The position numbers and the translations under genes are program-made. A DNA stretch of 64,000 nt, taken from the NCBI RefSeq assembly GCF_000403645.1, contig NC_021313.1:2933014-2997013 (forward strand), given 5' to 3'. The notes beneath the pieces were generated by a model that was given only the letters and a program-made list of their open reading frames with translations, did no database searches and had not been told where the DNA came from. Shown piece by piece: positions 26,626 through 34,566 of this stretch (position 1 is its first letter; every line of letters starts with the position of its first letter). This DNA is from Salinarchaeum sp. Harcht-Bsk1. Lineage in GTDB: Archaea > Halobacteriota > Halobacteria > Halobacteriales > Salinarchaeaceae.

Positions 26626-27003
26626 TTACCCCCTCCACCATGTAGTACCGAGGGGATCTCCCTCATCAGCAATATCTGCCGGGGATTCTGCATCCTGTTT
26701 CGATTTAGCTTCACCTTCCAGAAGTCCCTCAACCTCTTCTTCCTTTGATAGTACTTCAGCTCGTTTTTCCCTCCTGAGAAGCTTTCTGTACTTTGAATCA
26801 TGGTCGTAATCTTTATACATTAAAATTATGGCAAAAATGAAGAACACGATTCCTGCTCCAGCGAGTGCGTAGGTCCACAAATAATCCGAATGGTTCAGTT
26901 GAATCTGTGTGGAATAGTAGAATGAAGCTGCAGATATTATTAATAAGACTATAGAAGTGCGAGATTTCCTTGCTTCGTCCGCCAGTTGACCACCAGCTGC
27001 CAT
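26626..27003 (-). CDS. AT-rich provirus cargo membrane protein (125 aa)
   Basis: Two membrane helices (IVLLIISAASFYYSTQ near residues 18-33, YALAGAGIVFFIFAIILMY near 45-63). A charged cytoplasmic tail follows, with KLLRREKRAEVLSKEEEVEGLLEGE predicted to be a coiled coil. No family recognised. It is first of a two-gene unit with the 285-residue protein. The start codon follows an AT-rich stretch and the unit is divergent from the structural operon. Confidence 0.65.
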   Translation of the reverse strand: MAAGGQLADEARKSRTSIVLLIISAASFYYSTQIQLNHSDYLWTYALAGAGIVFFIFAIILMYKDYDHDSKYRKLLRREKRAEVLSKEEEVEGLLEGEAKSKQDAESPADIADEGDPLGTTWWRG

Positions 27004-27121
27004 ACTCGATGATCTTCTATATCAGCCTCAGAGCCGCGATGTATAAAAGCAATGGCGAATAGTGGGTCAATACAAATATTTCATTCAACTTTTCCTAGAT
27101 TGTCTCTTTGGGAATAACTTG

Positions 27122-27130
27122 TATATATAA
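27122..27130 (+). promoter_or_regulatory. TATA element before the structural operon
   Basis: The run TATATATAA stands out in the 240-base gap between the divergent cargo genes and the structural block. Archaeal transcription would start about 25 bases downstream (near 27152), giving a leader of ~90 bases that includes the hairpin at 27202-27227. Confidence 0.5.
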
Positions 27131-27201
27131 CTTAGACTTCTAGTTTTTCTTTTAGTTCCCTTCCGGGCGGACAGTCTACTGTACCGAGGTCCACTCGGTG
27201 C

Positions 27202-27227
27202 CCCGGATGCCCGTGAGGGCGTCCGGG
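27202..27227 (+). promoter_or_regulatory. Stable hairpin with GNRA-type loop upstream of the structural genes
   Basis: An 11-bp stem (27202-27212 with 27217-27227, one G-U pair as RNA, otherwise perfect) closes a GTGA loop, the GNRA class. It ends 13 bases before the ATG of the first structural gene, so it may control translation or transcription of the block, or act as single-stranded DNA structure in replication or packaging. Confidence 0.55.
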
Positions 27228-27240
27228 TTCGACCCACCAA

Positions 27241-27603
27241 ATGGGAACCAACACCGCCCCGATCGAGGGGTACGAGACTGCGGAGGTAGAGCGCGAAGAC
27301 GACGGCGACGACGTGCCGGAAATCGATCTGGCCGAAGACGGCCCGGTCGCTGGCACTGTCGTCAATATCCGGAGCGGCGAGGACGACCGCGGCCCGTGGC
27401 ACCTGCTCACCGTCCTCGACGACGACCAGGGCCTCGTGAAGGTCTGGGCCAAGTGGGACGTGAAGCAGCACGTCAACAGCGGCCGCATCCGTGAGGGCAC
27501 GGACGTGTGCCTCTACGTCGACGACTCGGAGGAGCGTACGCTCCCCGACTCGGACGAGTCCCAGCACCCGCACAAGGCGGCTTTCCCGGAGGCCAGTGAC
27601 TGA
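27241..27603 (+). CDS. Small acidic protein, first gene of the structural block (OB-fold-like)
   Basis: 120 residues. The middle (GPVAGTVVNIRSGEDDRGPWHLLTVLDDDQGLVKVWAKWD) reads like the beta strands of an OB-fold nucleic-acid-binding protein. It occupies the position of the small gene that precedes VP3 in pleolipoviruses. The stop overlaps the next start (TGATG). Single-strand DNA binding would fit a virus of this group but is inferred from pattern only. Confidence 0.6.
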   Translation: MGTNTAPIEGYETAEVEREDDGDDVPEIDLAEDGPVAGTVVNIRSGEDDRGPWHLLTVLDDDQGLVKVWAKWDVKQHVNSGRIREGTDVCLYVDDSEERTLPDSDESQHPHKAAFPEASD

Positions 27604-27983
27604 TGGCGCACGCGAACCGCTCGATGGTCGCGGCGTTCGGTCAGCTCAACGTGCTGACCACGTTGTTCATGCTGGTCTTCGCCGTGCTGACGTTCGTCGT
27701 CACCGGCCTCGCCTCTGAGGCGATCACGTTCCTCGAGGCGCACCCGGCGATCACCGTGGTCGCGTCGCTGGTCTGCCTCGTGGTGATCTTCGCGAGCAGT
27801 AACACGCGGAGTCCGGAGTACTACCACTGGGCCGAGATGGGCATCGTCTTCGCCTCGATCGGGCTGATGATCGCATCCGCGTTCCTCGCCGAGTTCGCTG
27901 CGTTCGTGGCAACCTATCAGCCCGTCACGGGTGGCATCATCTCGCTGGTCGCGCTCGTCGCGGCGGCGATCACGGGGCGATAG
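27603..27983 (+). CDS. Pleolipovirus VP3-like internal membrane protein
   Basis: 126 residues, almost entirely four membrane helices (about residues 15-37, 47-63, 75-100, 108-125) with short loops and no signal peptide. In pleolipoviruses VP3 is the small four-helix protein under the membrane vesicle, encoded just before the spike. Identification is by size, topology and gene order, because VP3 sequences diverge fast. Confidence 0.72.
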   Translation: MAHANRSMVAAFGQLNVLTTLFMLVFAVLTFVVTGLASEAITFLEAHPAITVVASLVCLVVIFASSNTRSPEYYHWAEMGIVFASIGLMIASAFLAEFAAFVATYQPVTGGIISLVALVAAAITGR

Positions 27984-27985
27984 CG

Positions 27986-28519
27986 ATGCTGGGAAGTCCC
28001 GACCAGCGCGCTCGTCGCTGGCTCATCGGTATCGCCTGCATGGTCTTCGCCGGCGCCGGCGTCGCGATCCTCCTGGTCGCTGTCGCTGCCGGTGGCGGTG
28101 CAGCTGCTCCAGCGGAGGAACCTCTGGTGAATGGATCGGTCAACATCACGGACGCTCCCAATCAGTCGGTGTACGTCGACGTCGAGTTCGCAGCTGATGC
28201 GAATCTCGACGCTTACCTGTTCGACCCAGCTGGGAACGAGACGGCGAACGCATCGATTTCCAGTACTACTGGATCGATCGGGAGCCACTCGTTTGTGGCG
28301 TCTCAAAACGGTACGTACCGTGTTGAGGTGTATGGCAACGCCTCGGACGTGAGTGCGATCTGGGTCGGCAACGAGTCGGACACCAGCGAGAACGCGACGT
28401 TCGTCGGCGGTGCAACCGCCGATGACGGCTCGTCGTCGAACCTCTGGATCGTCGCGGCAGGGCTTGCGTTCACGCTCATGCTCGCTGCCGTGGGCGTAGT
28501 CGCCCGGAGTCGCTGGTGA
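27986..28519 (+). CDS. Membrane-anchored, Asn-rich surface protein between VP3 and spike genes
   Basis: 177 residues. An N-terminal helix (RWLIGIACMVFAGAGVAILLVAVAAGGG) acts as signal or anchor. An exposed domain of ~110 residues follows, with many N-x-S/T sites (VNGSVNIT, NQS, GNETANAS, QNGT, GNAS, GNESD, SENAT). A C-terminal helix ends in ARSRW. The domain resembles bacterial PPC-like beta sandwiches (ADANLDAYLFDPAGNET). It may be a second, heavily glycosylated virion surface protein. The stop overlaps the spike start. Confidence 0.62.
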   Translation: MLGSPDQRARRWLIGIACMVFAGAGVAILLVAVAAGGGAAAPAEEPLVNGSVNITDAPNQSVYVDVEFAADANLDAYLFDPAGNETANASISSTTGSIGSHSFVASQNGTYRVEVYGNASDVSAIWVGNESDTSENATFVGGATADDGSSSNLWIVAAGLAFTLMLAAVGVVARSRW

Positions 28520-30228
28520 CCGACCTTAGCCGGCGTGACGCTTTGCGTCTTGCTGTCGGTGGGACTGCTGTCTCTGCGACAGGCTACAGTGCAGCCCGAT
28601 ACGGTGCAATCGGTGATGCGCGTGCCTGCGGTGGTCTATGCATCGGCACCGCGGTCGCTATCGGAGTCGGTGCCGGCGCGATCGGCTACGCGATCGGCCA
28701 GAATTCGGTTTCGGCAAACATGAGCGCTGAGCAGCAGGAAGCCGACTGGGAGCAGTGGGTGGACTTCTACGCTGACGCTCGGCAGGCGAACGCCGACGAC
28801 TCCACGCAAATCGAGCAGGCCAAGCGAGACGCCTACGGCATGAAGACCGCCGGCAGGCAGGACGGCCTGTATGCCGCCTACGAGGTGGCGATTTCGGACG
28901 GCACGCTGTCCCAAGCGAAGACGGCAGCGAAGGACGCCGCTCGCGCTCGCTACAGCGAGACGCTTCAGGGCGTCTACAACCACTGGACCAGCCGTCTGAC
29001 GCAGGTGCAGGAGATGATGCAGTTGGTCAACTCCTCCGATTTCGCCACGAGCGTCAACGAGGTGGCGGAGACCTACGCGGCTGGTGGCGGGTACAGCGGT
29101 TATGACGGCCCGCACGACGCTTGGACGGCTTTTAACTCCTCGTGGGGGACTCAGAGCGGAACGACGGTTAGCTCCGACCTCATGCCCGTCATCACGTCGC
29201 TGACTAACTCGGACGTGACCCTGCCCGACGGCCAGACCGTTACCGTTCCCGGCGGTACGGAGGTGAAGACGAGCAGCTACGACAACGAGACCTCCTACTT
29301 CGGCGCTGCGCTGTCGATCGACCTCGGTGCGAACGCCGTACACAACTACCGGAACCCGCCGAACGGGAACGCCGATCAGGCATGGTTCCATACCGACGTA
29401 CGGATCCGAGAACCGGACCCTACCCTCTACGACTCCGTGGATAGCTCGGAGGTGGACACCTCCGACTTCGACGGCCACAAGCCGATCATGAACACCCGCG
29501 ATTTCCACGCGCTGGTGGCGGAGATCGAGCGGATGATGCAGGACACGCTGTCCACTCTCGATTCCATGGTTGAGGCGAAATTCGACGGCATGAAATCCGG
29601 AGACGTGAGTCTGCAGGACCTCGTGGGGTCGCAAGCCATGTGGGAGGCAGCACGGAACGCCGAGAACTTCCGCGAGGCCGCGCTGGCGTTCCGATCGGCC
29701 GGCTACTACACGGCCGATACGCCGACCGTCGTGGAATTCGAGCGGCAGGACGGCACCACCGTCGAAGTGGACGCTCACCTTGCAGTCGCTCGGACGACGG
29801 ACCTCGATCCCCTGCCGGTCGGTTCACAGGTAGATGCGTCGAACATCGCCGGCACCGTCTACATGGCTTACAACGAGGAGGACGCCGACGGCAACGTGAC
29901 CGGCGGGGCGATCACCTCGATCACCGGCGCGTTCACGATCGTCGCGGCTGAGGACGGATCCAGCGAGGTGGCGTTCACGCGCCGCGGTGTGATCGAGACC
30001 TCGATGAGTCCCACGGAGATCCGCAAGATCCTCGAAGAGAACGGAGACGCGAAGGCCGACGCTGAGGAGGCACGTCAGGATATCAACGTCGAGGGCAGTT
30101 CGCTCTTCGGCGGTGGTATCGATCTCGGCGGTGGCAATAGCCTCCTCTGGAGTCTGCTCGCTGGCCTCGGCTCACTCGGGGTGGCTGCTGTCGCCTTCGT
30201 CATCGCGTGGTTCGTCGCGAGTGACTGA
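28516..30228 (+). CDS. Pleolipovirus VP4-like spike protein
   Basis: 570 residues from a GTG. A Tat signal (SRRDALRLAVGGTAVSATG, RR at 6-7) leads to a large exposed domain, and a C-terminal membrane helix (LLWSLLAGLGSLGVAAVAFVIAWFVA, residues ~542-567) anchors it. Residues ~75-160 are helical and Ala/Gln/Glu-rich; the region near 340-370 looks like a further helical bundle. Length, Tat export, C-terminal anchor and place after the VP3-like gene match the spike that binds and fuses host membrane in pleolipoviruses. The gene is intact. Confidence 0.8.
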   Translation: MTDLSRRDALRLAVGGTAVSATGYSAARYGAIGDARACGGLCIGTAVAIGVGAGAIGYAIGQNSVSANMSAEQQEADWEQWVDFYADARQANADDSTQIEQAKRDAYGMKTAGRQDGLYAAYEVAISDGTLSQAKTAAKDAARARYSETLQGVYNHWTSRLTQVQEMMQLVNSSDFATSVNEVAETYAAGGGYSGYDGPHDAWTAFNSSWGTQSGTTVSSDLMPVITSLTNSDVTLPDGQTVTVPGGTEVKTSSYDNETSYFGAALSIDLGANAVHNYRNPPNGNADQAWFHTDVRIREPDPTLYDSVDSSEVDTSDFDGHKPIMNTRDFHALVAEIERMMQDTLSTLDSMVEAKFDGMKSGDVSLQDLVGSQAMWEAARNAENFREAALAFRSAGYYTADTPTVVEFERQDGTTVEVDAHLAVARTTDLDPLPVGSQVDASNIAGTVYMAYNEEDADGNVTGGAITSITGAFTIVAAEDGSSEVAFTRRGVIETSMSPTEIRKILEENGDAKADAEEARQDINVEGSSLFGGGIDLGGGNSLLWSLLAGLGSLGVAAVAFVIAWFVASD

Positions 30229-30230
30229 CC

Positions 30231-30779
30231 ATGCTCACGCTCAAACTGCTGAAGTGGCTGCTGATCGTCTTCGGTCTCCTGTCGGCTCTCGTTTTCGCTG
30301 GCGTGCTGACTGCCCCAGCCGCTGCGCAGTCGGCGACCAACGAGACGGACCAGCAGGCGATCGCGAACGGTGAGCAGCTGAACGACGATCTCGTTCTCGT
30401 CGAGCGCGAGCTCAACAACGGTCGCGCCGAGCTGACGTTCTACGCAGAAACCCGCCAACGCGTTACGATCTACGACGCCAGCGGGTTCATGCACGGTGGC
30501 GAACCGGCCCAGCGCGAGGCGGTGATCCCGGCGAACCGTACCCGGACGATCTCCGTGGACTCCACGGCGTTCCGCGAGTCCCGCGTCGTCGGGATCATCT
30601 ACCCAGGCGGCCATATCGGGAAGGTCATTCGCGATGACGAGCCCTGGGTGAGCAACTGGGGTCGCGTCGAGGTCGGCCTCGCAATCCTGATCACGGCCGC
30701 GATCTCGTTGACGCTGGCGTTCGGACTGCGACCGATCTTCAAGCGACTGCTCGGCGATCAGGCCGGGAGGGTCGCATGA
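30231..30779 (+). CDS. Pleolipovirus ORF6-like membrane protein
   Basis: 182 residues. It has a signal or N-terminal helix (LLKWLLIVFGLLSALVFAGVLTAPAAAQ) with a likely cleavage after AAAQ, an exposed beta-rich domain (~110 residues), and a C-terminal helix (VGLAILITAAISLTLAFGL) with a basic end. It sits between the spike gene and the next membrane protein, the place of ORF6 in HRPV-1-type gene orders. Role in the virion not known. Confidence 0.65.
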   Translation: MLTLKLLKWLLIVFGLLSALVFAGVLTAPAAAQSATNETDQQAIANGEQLNDDLVLVERELNNGRAELTFYAETRQRVTIYDASGFMHGGEPAQREAVIPANRTRTISVDSTAFRESRVVGIIYPGGHIGKVIRDDEPWVSNWGRVEVGLAILITAAISLTLAFGLRPIFKRLLGDQAGRVA

Positions 30780-31564
30780 ACGTCTGGAAGTTCGCGATCG
30801 TCTTCGTGACGGTCCTGGGCGTCCTGCTCGGCCTCCCGCTGGTCTGGTGGCTCGGTGGCCTTCCTGGCCTCCGCTGGATCGTGGTCGTCGCGCTGATCTC
30901 GACGGCGGCCTTCCTGGTCGCCGCGCCGTTCGCAGCGCTGGGCGCAGCGAAGCAAGCACTCGAAGAGTTCCAGTCGCGACCGCTACTCGTCGAGCTGAAC
31001 CCGCTATGGGGTAGCCTCGACTTCGCGATTCATCGCCTCGATCGAGAGACGATCGCGGACACGGAGATGACGTGGGGCGACTTCGAGGAGCCCAGCGGGA
31101 CGAAGGTCCCCGTCTTCATCTCCCTCAGTTGGGAGAAGGAGACGAACCGAGCTGTCGGCCCGTGGTGGGCGTCGGCCTCGCCGCGTGAGCTGGTCGGTCT
31201 GAAGTACAAGGTGCACGAGACGTACGACCGGCTCGAACGCGAGGCGGCCAACGCGATGCACACCGAGGCGACGATGCGCAGCGGAATGCGTCGCGGCGTG
31301 CAACGGCACCAGGCCGGCGTCATGGACGCCTACGACTCCGAAACGCTCCCCGAGGGCGAGGAGTTCGGCGACGTCTTCGCCAACATCGAGGAGCAGTACC
31401 GGAAGGACCCCGACGCGGACCCGACCGACGCCGCTGGCGGCCACGCTCGCCCGGACACGCCGGACCCTGACCAAGACGCTGCCGAGGACGACGCGGGCGC
31501 GCTGCCGCCCGGAGAGACGCCCGAGGAGCCACCTGCGGCCCCCGACGGTGGTCGCAGTGAGTGA
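30776..31564 (+). CDS. Pleolipovirus ORF7-like membrane protein
   Basis: 262 residues. Two N-terminal membrane helices (residues ~3-24 and 32-62) precede a ~190-residue hydrophilic cytoplasmic part containing SWEKETNRAVGPWW and a Pro/Asp-rich acidic tail from ~215. The ATG overlaps the preceding stop (ATGA), and the ATPase gene starts inside its 3' end. Such proteins are conserved in position in pleolipoviruses; function unknown. Confidence 0.65.
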   Translation: MNVWKFAIVFVTVLGVLLGLPLVWWLGGLPGLRWIVVVALISTAAFLVAAPFAALGAAKQALEEFQSRPLLVELNPLWGSLDFAIHRLDRETIADTEMTWGDFEEPSGTKVPVFISLSWEKETNRAVGPWWASASPRELVGLKYKVHETYDRLEREAANAMHTEATMRSGMRRGVQRHQAGVMDAYDSETLPEGEEFGDVFANIEEQYRKDPDADPTDAAGGHARPDTPDPDQDAAEDDAGALPPGETPEEPPAAPDGGRSE

Positions 31565-32516
31565 CGACGGTATCGTCTTCGGGAAACTCGGGGAGTTCGT
31601 CGACCCCGACGGTGATCTCGCCGAGGACAACGATCACGTTCTCCCCCACGCCGGGCGCGTCTCGCCTGATCTCGCCGACGTCTTGTCGTTCGCGGAGCAG
31701 TGCGCTCCCGAGACTCCCGTCGACGACCAGTCGGCGTACGTCGCTGATGCCGTCGAGGTCGCTGGCACCCGCCGTGCGACCGAGGTCGCGCAGTCGTCCC
31801 CGGCTGCCGAGGCGTCGTTCCTCACGCAGGTGACGGAACAGGAACTCGACGGCAGTACGATCCGACTCGCGTCGCGATTACTCGAGGAGCTACAGTCGCC
31901 CGAGCCGACGTACGCGCTCGGTGCTGGCAACCCGGAGACGGGCAAGACCAACACGATGAGCCTGCTGACGGAGCTGGCGCTGCTCGACCACGATGAGGTG
32001 GTCGTGCTGTCGAACGTTCGCAGCTGGGAGCTGACCGACGTGGTAGTCACGTCGGCTCACGATCTCGCCGTCGAGCTGCTGCGGCATCGAGGCGTCCCCG
32101 TCGTGATCTTTATCGACGAGGCGTCGACGCACTTCGACGCCCGGACGTTCCAGCGTGCAGTCGCTCACCAGTGGTCGCCTCTCGCCAAGCGGTTCGCGAA
32201 GCTCGGTGTGGTGCTGTGCGGTCTCGTCGGTCACACCGGGAAGGACGTGCATCCCGAGGCCAAGGCGATGGTGAATCTCGCGTTCCTGAAGCCTGAGCAA
32301 ACGGTCGCCGGATTCTACAGCGATTGGCCGCGGGATTCCGACGTGCCGGTTGATCCAATCTTCGCCGGCGACGTCCACCAGCTCGAACCGACCGCTGTCG
32401 AGTACGACCCTGACGACGCTGCCCCCTGGTCCTGGAACCTCCGACCGGAGCTGTTCACTGAGGATCTCGACTGGGCCGGCTTGCTATCCGCATTGGAGAA
32501 ACGTGGGCCTCAGTAG
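31548..32516 (+). CDS. Pleolipovirus VP8-like P-loop ATPase
   Basis: 322 residues from a GTG (another in-frame GTG lies 9 bases further in). Walker A is GAGNPETGKTN at about residues 125-135 and Walker B is VVIFIDEAS near 184-192, with a sensor-like LVGHTGKD after. A putative NTPase closes the conserved structural block in pleolipoviruses and is thought to act in virion assembly. It overlaps the upstream gene by 17 bases. It is the last plus-strand gene before the AT-rich cargo. Confidence 0.78.
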   Translation: MVAVSDDGIVFGKLGEFVDPDGDLAEDNDHVLPHAGRVSPDLADVLSFAEQCAPETPVDDQSAYVADAVEVAGTRRATEVAQSSPAAEASFLTQVTEQELDGSTIRLASRLLEELQSPEPTYALGAGNPETGKTNTMSLLTELALLDHDEVVVLSNVRSWELTDVVVTSAHDLAVELLRHRGVPVVIFIDEASTHFDARTFQRAVAHQWSPLAKRFAKLGVVLCGLVGHTGKDVHPEAKAMVNLAFLKPEQTVAGFYSDWPRDSDVPVDPIFAGDVHQLEPTAVEYDPDDAAPWSWNLRPELFTEDLDWAGLLSALEKRGPQ

Positions 32517-32530
32517 TCATATCCCGATGA

Positions 32531-32866
32531 TTATTTCTGCGTAATCGCTGCTACAGCAGCAATCTCGATAGCAACAACGAGTCCTCCAATTATTGGATTT
32601 ATTATTGATGTGAGGACTCCTGGGAAGACCAGTATCCAAAATACACTCCCCATCAGAAATCCGTATCGATACCCGGTATTCCAATAGTTTGCTGCGCTGA
32701 CTAGTTGTTGGAGCGACATTGCAACTGCAACCAGATATAGTAGACTCGCAATGATGACTCCCCAGATGTCTAAAGATAGGACAACAACAATCAGCACAGC
32801 AATATTCGGAAGTAAAAACACTTCCGTCGATCGTCTCAGGCCATCTTCAAACGTCGGTGCTGCCAT
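32531..32866 (-). CDS. AT-rich provirus membrane protein (111 aa)
   Basis: 111 residues, three to four helices (VFLLPNIAVLIVVVLSLDIWGVIIASLLYLVAVAMS, YGFLMGSVFWILVFPGVL, IIGGLVVAIEIAAVAAI). Low G+C like its cargo neighbours. The ATG at 32866 is used; a TTG two codons upstream is possible. Convergent with the ATPase gene (14 bases between stops). No family recognised. Confidence 0.6.
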   Translation of the reverse strand: MAAPTFEDGLRRSTEVFLLPNIAVLIVVVLSLDIWGVIIASLLYLVAVAMSLQQLVSAANYWNTGYRYGFLMGSVFWILVFPGVLTSIINPIIGGLVVAIEIAAVAAITQK

Positions 32867-33006
32867 ATTCAATTATCCAATTAAATAAACCGATATCCCA
32901 TAGAGCTTGATATTTTCACCGACCCACCGACCGAATCCGCCAGGTGGTCATTGGGGCACGATCTCCGACGCTACGCAGCTCGAGTGACGGTTTCTCCAAG
33001 CGAGTA

Positions 33007-33046
33007 CGCGGGCGATGGCCCCCTCCCATGGGGGCTGGAGCCCGCG
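33007..33046. repeat. GC-rich two-tier stem-loop in the provirus
   Basis: An outer 7-bp stem (33007-33013 with 33040-33046) and an inner 6-bp stem (33018-33023 with 33030-33035) are separated by 4-base internal loops and closed by a 6-base loop TCCCAT. It lies in a 268-base gap without genes, in an otherwise AT-rich area. Candidate rolling-circle origin or bidirectional terminator. Confidence 0.5.
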
Positions 33047-33134
33047 CACGCAGCGCCACCCCGACCGGAGGGAGGGGAACGAGAAGGCGGTGCTGTTAGC
33101 CGTAGCGGCGTATGATCCTCAATCTACCGACTGT

Positions 33135-33605
33135 CTACGGTTCGTGTGCACGGATGGCGTGAGCTACGTCTTCGAGCTTACTATTCTTCGAGTTGAACTC
33201 GTAGCTCTTCGATGGAGTGTGAATCTCAAGTGTGTGACGAACGAGAATTAAGCCACTTATCACGAATCCGAGTCCGATGACGCCAAAGGTCGCCGTCAGG
33301 AGAGTAGTCAACCCAGATTCGTTTATAAAATCGGGACCAACAATCCAGATAAGGAACCCGATAGCCAGGAATAGAAACCCCGAAGCAAGATACCTTGTGT
33401 TCACCGTCGGTAATTCGTACTCCACCGAATTGACTGACCTTAGCGATATATCAGCAACGTAGTTTCCTCTAGAATATACTACTCGTTCCTCCGTCGCGGC
33501 GATCTCCCCTTGCTTACTGCTATCTGTCGGATCCATCGAGTCGCTGGCGGTCGTTCTGACGGCCACCGTTTCTCCTGATGCGATATATTCCCCAACTGAA
33601 GGCAT
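33135..33605 (-). CDS. AT-rich provirus protein with PH-like domain and two membrane helices
   Basis: 156 residues. Residues 1-65 read like one half of a bacterial PH-type domain (GEIAATEERVVYSRGNYVADISLRSVNSVEYE). Two helices follow (YLASGFLFLAIGFLIWIV and FGVIGLGFVISGLILV), then a C-terminal half-domain (LEIHTPSKSYEFNSKNSKLEDVAHAIR). This split arrangement is seen in bPH membrane proteins. Function unknown; probably cargo. Confidence 0.6.
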   Translation of the reverse strand: MPSVGEYIASGETVAVRTTASDSMDPTDSSKQGEIAATEERVVYSRGNYVADISLRSVNSVEYELPTVNTRYLASGFLFLAIGFLIWIVGPDFINESGLTTLLTATFGVIGLGFVISGLILVRHTLEIHTPSKSYEFNSKNSKLEDVAHAIRAHEP

Positions 33606-33755
33606 GTGCAGAACTGTAATCGACTTCCTCTTGAGTGTTTTTGCTGGCGATGGCGAGCATCCATCATGGCGATGTGATCAGGTCAGGGACCTCCCGATCG
33701 AAGTAAAGAGGGGAACGACCATCCGATTGCGGTATGCCGAGTTTAAGTGTAATCG

Positions 33756-34376
33756 TCAATTCGAATCTATCTTAGAGTCTTGCAGCCGGTCGATATCTAC
33801 TTTTAGTAATATCTCATTTCCAGTTGCTTTATCTTGATATGTGTTATTATGATCAGAATATCCAATATTATATACTATTTTAAATTTGTGTCCTTCGCTT
33901 AGCTCAATCAGAAATTCGTCGCTAAGGAATCTTCTCGATTCAATCAGGATGGTCTTTGCTTCACCTTTCTGCACCTTCGTTTTGGCCTTTACTTCATTGG
34001 TATCAGGGTCTATGAAATTTGAATTGGAAAGGTGATGGTCATCTACAGATACAGGAAATAATTTCCCTAAGAACTGGTCTGTGTAGAGTATATTATCCGT
34101 GGTAGTTGTCTCATAGACTTTCATGCTTTCAACATCTACGAAATCCATGATCGCATTTCGGTCACCAATGTTATGCGCAATTATTTCAGAAGTAAATATA
34201 ATGACCTCTTTTCCGTCTATCCGATCTATTCTTACGTTTCCCTGACCCGGAACAACATCTTGGAATTCAAGATTCGCCCCTGTCCGTTTGATATGAGAAA
34301 AGTAAATGTCAGCTATTGATAGAACTAGTATCAAAACACCCGTAATCGCTGGGATGGTGATAACCCAGTTAACCAT
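33756..34376 (-). CDS. AT-rich provirus protein with one N-terminal membrane anchor (206 aa)
   Basis: 206 residues from the ATG at 34376; an in-frame TTG 9 bases upstream is less likely. One helix (WVITIPAITGVLILVLSIADIYF) is followed by ~180 residues outside or inside the membrane, rich in Asp, Asn, Ile and Thr, with no recognised family. About 35-40% G+C. It follows the RHH-type regulator gene on the same strand (16 bases apart) and may be co-transcribed with it. Confidence 0.6.
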   Translation of the reverse strand: MVNWVITIPAITGVLILVLSIADIYFSHIKRTGANLEFQDVVPGQGNVRIDRIDGKEVIIFTSEIIAHNIGDRNAIMDFVDVESMKVYETTTTDNILYTDQFLGKLFPVSVDDHHLSNSNFIDPDTNEVKAKTKVQKGEAKTILIESRRFLSDEFLIELSEGHKFKIVYNIGYSDHNNTYQDKATGNEILLKVDIDRLQDSKIDSN

Positions 34377-34392
34377 TGTTTTCAATCTTCCT

Positions 34393-34527
34393 CTAATTCA
34401 CTTCCTCTTCTACTTCATCTAGAAGTTCCGTAATCACATCGTCAAAGCTGTCTCCCGGCTCTTTCCGCATAGTGAGGCGTTTCCAAGTTTTCCGCCGCAC
34501 CTCGATATTCGTCTTATCGTCGGCCAT
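34393..34527 (-). CDS. Small DNA-binding regulator, VapB/RHH-like
   Basis: 44 residues: MADDKTNIEVRRKTWKRLTMRKEPGDSFDDVITELLDEVEEE. This matches the common haloarchaeal small-antitoxin pattern (I-x-V-x(2)-x-T-W-x-R-L then GxSFDDVI-x-LL). No toxin gene is paired with it, so a stand-alone repressor of the integrase module is more likely. The inverted TGTGG repeat array starts 40 bases upstream of its start. Confidence 0.65.
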   Translation of the reverse strand: MADDKTNIEVRRKTWKRLTMRKEPGDSFDDVITELLDEVEEEVN

Positions 34528-34566
34528 TGAGTTCCTTTGGCAGGTGTGAACCTTTAGCCCTGGTAA

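Noticed and set aside
34393-34527. Toxin-antitoxin pair
   Set aside because: The antitoxin-like regulator is present, but no PIN or other toxin gene is adjacent; the 206-residue neighbour is a membrane-anchored protein.
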